Assembly: GCA_910593695.2 (NCBI GenBank)
Contig: OU343052.1
Location: 29,878,124-29,942,123 of the forward strand
DNA from: Ocypus olens
Lineage: Eukaryota; Arthropoda; Insecta; Coleoptera; Staphylinidae
DNA: 64,000 bases
Direction: 5' to 3'
Each line of letters opens with the position of its first letter. Within the stretch, counting starts at the first letter, position 1. Of this stretch, positions 62,322-64,000 are shown piece after piece. The notes below the pieces were generated by a model, which did no database searches, was not told the origin of the DNA, and saw nothing but the letters and a program-made list of their open reading frames with translations. Position numbers and translations under genes: made by a program.

Positions 62322-64000
62322 GTGAGACTTACAGAAACCGTAAACGATTAAATTTATATTTTCTTCAAAAATTAATTTTTGTATTTTTTCAAGTCTTGAA
62401 TCCCATTCTGAACACTATTTTGTTATAAAAATTATTTGTGAGACTTACAGAAACTGAGACAATCAAAATTTCTTTTGGAGTAAATCGTTCGGACAACTGC
62501 TGGAAACGCCGAAAACGATTAAATTTAATTTTTCTTCAAAAATTTATTTTCGTTTTTTTTTCGAGTCCAGAATCACATTCTGAACACTATCTTGTTAAAA
62601 AAATTATTTGTGAGACTTACAGAAACTGAGACAAGCAAAATTTCTTTCGATGTAAATCGTTCGGACAACTGCTGGAAACGCCGAAAAACGATTAAATTTA
62701 ATTTTTCTTCAAAAATTTATTTTCGTTTTTTTTCGAGTCTAGAATCCCATTCTGAAAACTTTTTGGTTATAAAAATTATTTGTGAGACTTACAGAAACTG
62801 AGACAAGCAAAATTTCTTTTGATGTAAATCGTTCGAACAACTGCAGGAAACGCCGAAAAACGATTAAATTTAATTTTTCTTCAAAAATTTATTTTCGTTT
62901 TTTTTTAGTCCAGAATCACACTCTGAACACTATTTTGTTATTAAATTATTTGTGAGACTTACAGAAACTGAGACAAGCAAAATTTCTTTTGATGTAAATC
63001 GTTCGGACCAATGCAGGAAATTTATTTTCGTTTTTTTTTCAAATCTTGAATCCCATTCTGAACACTATTTTGTTATAAAAATTATTTGTGAGACTTACAG
63101 AAACTGAGACAAGCAAAATTTCTTTTGATGTAAATCGTTCGGACAACTGCTGGAAACGCCGAAAAACGATTAAATTTAATTTTTCTTCAAAAATTTATTT
63201 TCGTTTTTTTTCGAGTCTAGAATCCCATTCTGAACACTATTTATTTATAAAAATTATTTGTGAGACTTACAGAAACTGAAAACGATTAAATTAATATTTT
63301 CTTCAAAAATTAATTTTTGTATTTTTTCAAGTCTTGAATCCCATTCTGAACACTATTTTGTTATAAAAATTATTTGTGAGACTTACAGAAACTAAGACAA
63401 GCAAAATTTCTTTTCATGTAAATCGTTCGGACAACTGCAGGAAATTTATTTTCGTTTTTTTTTCTAGTCTAGAATCCCATTCTGAACACTATTTTGTTAT
63501 AAAAATTATTTGTGAGACTTACAGAAACTGAGACAAGCAAAATTTCTTTTGATGTAAATCGTTCGGACAACTGCTGGAAACGCCGAAAAACGATTAAATT
63601 TAATTTTTCTTCAAAAATTTATTTTCGTTTTTTTTCGAGTCTAGAATCCCATTCTGAACACTATTTGTTTGTAAAAATTATTTGTGAGACTTACAGAAAC
63701 TGAAAACGATTAAATTTATATTTTCTTCAAAAATTAATTTTTTATTTTTTCAAGTCTTGAATCCCATTCTGAACACTATTTTGTTATAAAAATTATTTGT
63801 GAGACTTACAGAAACTAAGACAAGCAAAATTTCTTTTCATGTGAATCGTTCGGACAACTGCAGGAAATTTATTTTCGTTTTTTTTCTAGTCTAGAATCCC
63901 ATTCTGAACACTATTTTGTTATAAAAATTATTTGTGAGACTTACAGAAACTGAGACAAGCAAAATTTCTTTTGATGTAAATCGTTCGGACAACTGCTGGA

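Larger units (their letters stand above)
54640..64000 (+). repeat. Block Z: B-rich HOR followed by a third partial X/Y copy
   Basis: It opens with the 456-bp HOR and a 1,283-bp repeat (55555/56838 and 55727/57010). From 57606 it follows the right half of X/Y: 57606 pairs with 47234 and 28911, 58236 with 47863, 59697 with 48902, and 61382 with 50587 (offset about 10,372 rising to 10,795). From 62151 the 456-bp pattern partly returns (62438 pairs with 55383, offset 7,055). The window ends inside an A monomer. No gene or other element is seen. Confidence 0.78.

Noticed and set aside
1..64000. CRISPR array
   Set aside because: Units are regularly spaced, but the whole unit is repeated and there are no unique spacers; the LINE and satellite are eukaryotic.

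Overview
This window is almost entirely satellite DNA. By hand, about 61.8 of 64 kb (roughly 97%) is a head-to-tail, single-orientation array of one AT-rich monomer family. The only other sequence is one 5'-truncated non-LTR retrotransposon (LINE) of about 2.17 kb at 21757-23926. I see no host gene, RNA gene, CRISPR array, rRNA or tRNA. The setting fits eukaryotic centromeric or other heterochromatin. The LINE reverse transcriptase is of the Jockey/CR1-like kind common in arthropods, and the monomers keep many CpGs, so an invertebrate (probably an arthropod) with little germline CpG methylation is the best guess. I cannot name the species.

The monomer exists in length classes that are deletion derivatives of one sequence. 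Class A is about 172 bp (full length). Class C is about 135 bp (37 bp missing from the middle). Class B is about 116 bp (left-centre missing). A rare class D of 55 bp keeps only the two ends. Monomers are phased here on a conserved start, GTGAGACTTACAG. Many A monomers can be read as a ~63-codon frame, but it opens on GTG, closes at the TGA just inside the next monomer, and 172 is not a multiple of three, so this is not coding.

Layout: 1-3001, mixed A/B/C block. 3002-8697 and 8698-~14590, a 5.7-6.0 kb tandem duplication (D1/D2) joined at a chimeric monomer. ~14591-18425, a more diverged stretch. 18426-34984, block X, about 16.6 kb, carrying the LINE. 34985-54639, block Y, a second copy of X that lacks the LINE, has three copies of a 1,998-bp 13-monomer higher-order repeat (HOR) instead of one, and has two copies of a 1,228-bp segment instead of one. 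54640-64000, block Z, a third partial copy of the right half of X/Y, opened by an unusual 456-bp HOR that carries the 55-bp mini-monomers.

The LINE entered an A monomer inside its GAAACGCCGAAAAACG core. It lacks the endonuclease part but keeps an uninterrupted 667-codon reverse-transcriptase frame, a 3' UTR, an AATAAA signal and a short poly(A) tail. In block Y the matching position is one monomer at 42234 whose left half matches the LINE-bearing monomer and whose right half matches a monomer 2,972 bp further right in X. That is a recombination scar. I found no candidate for a new enzymatic or defence system. What is worth a second look is array evolution: chimeric monomers marking crossovers, microhomology deletions that created the length classes, and a rule for which monomer follows which. 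All boundaries of large blocks are by-eye estimates, good to about 20-100 bp.
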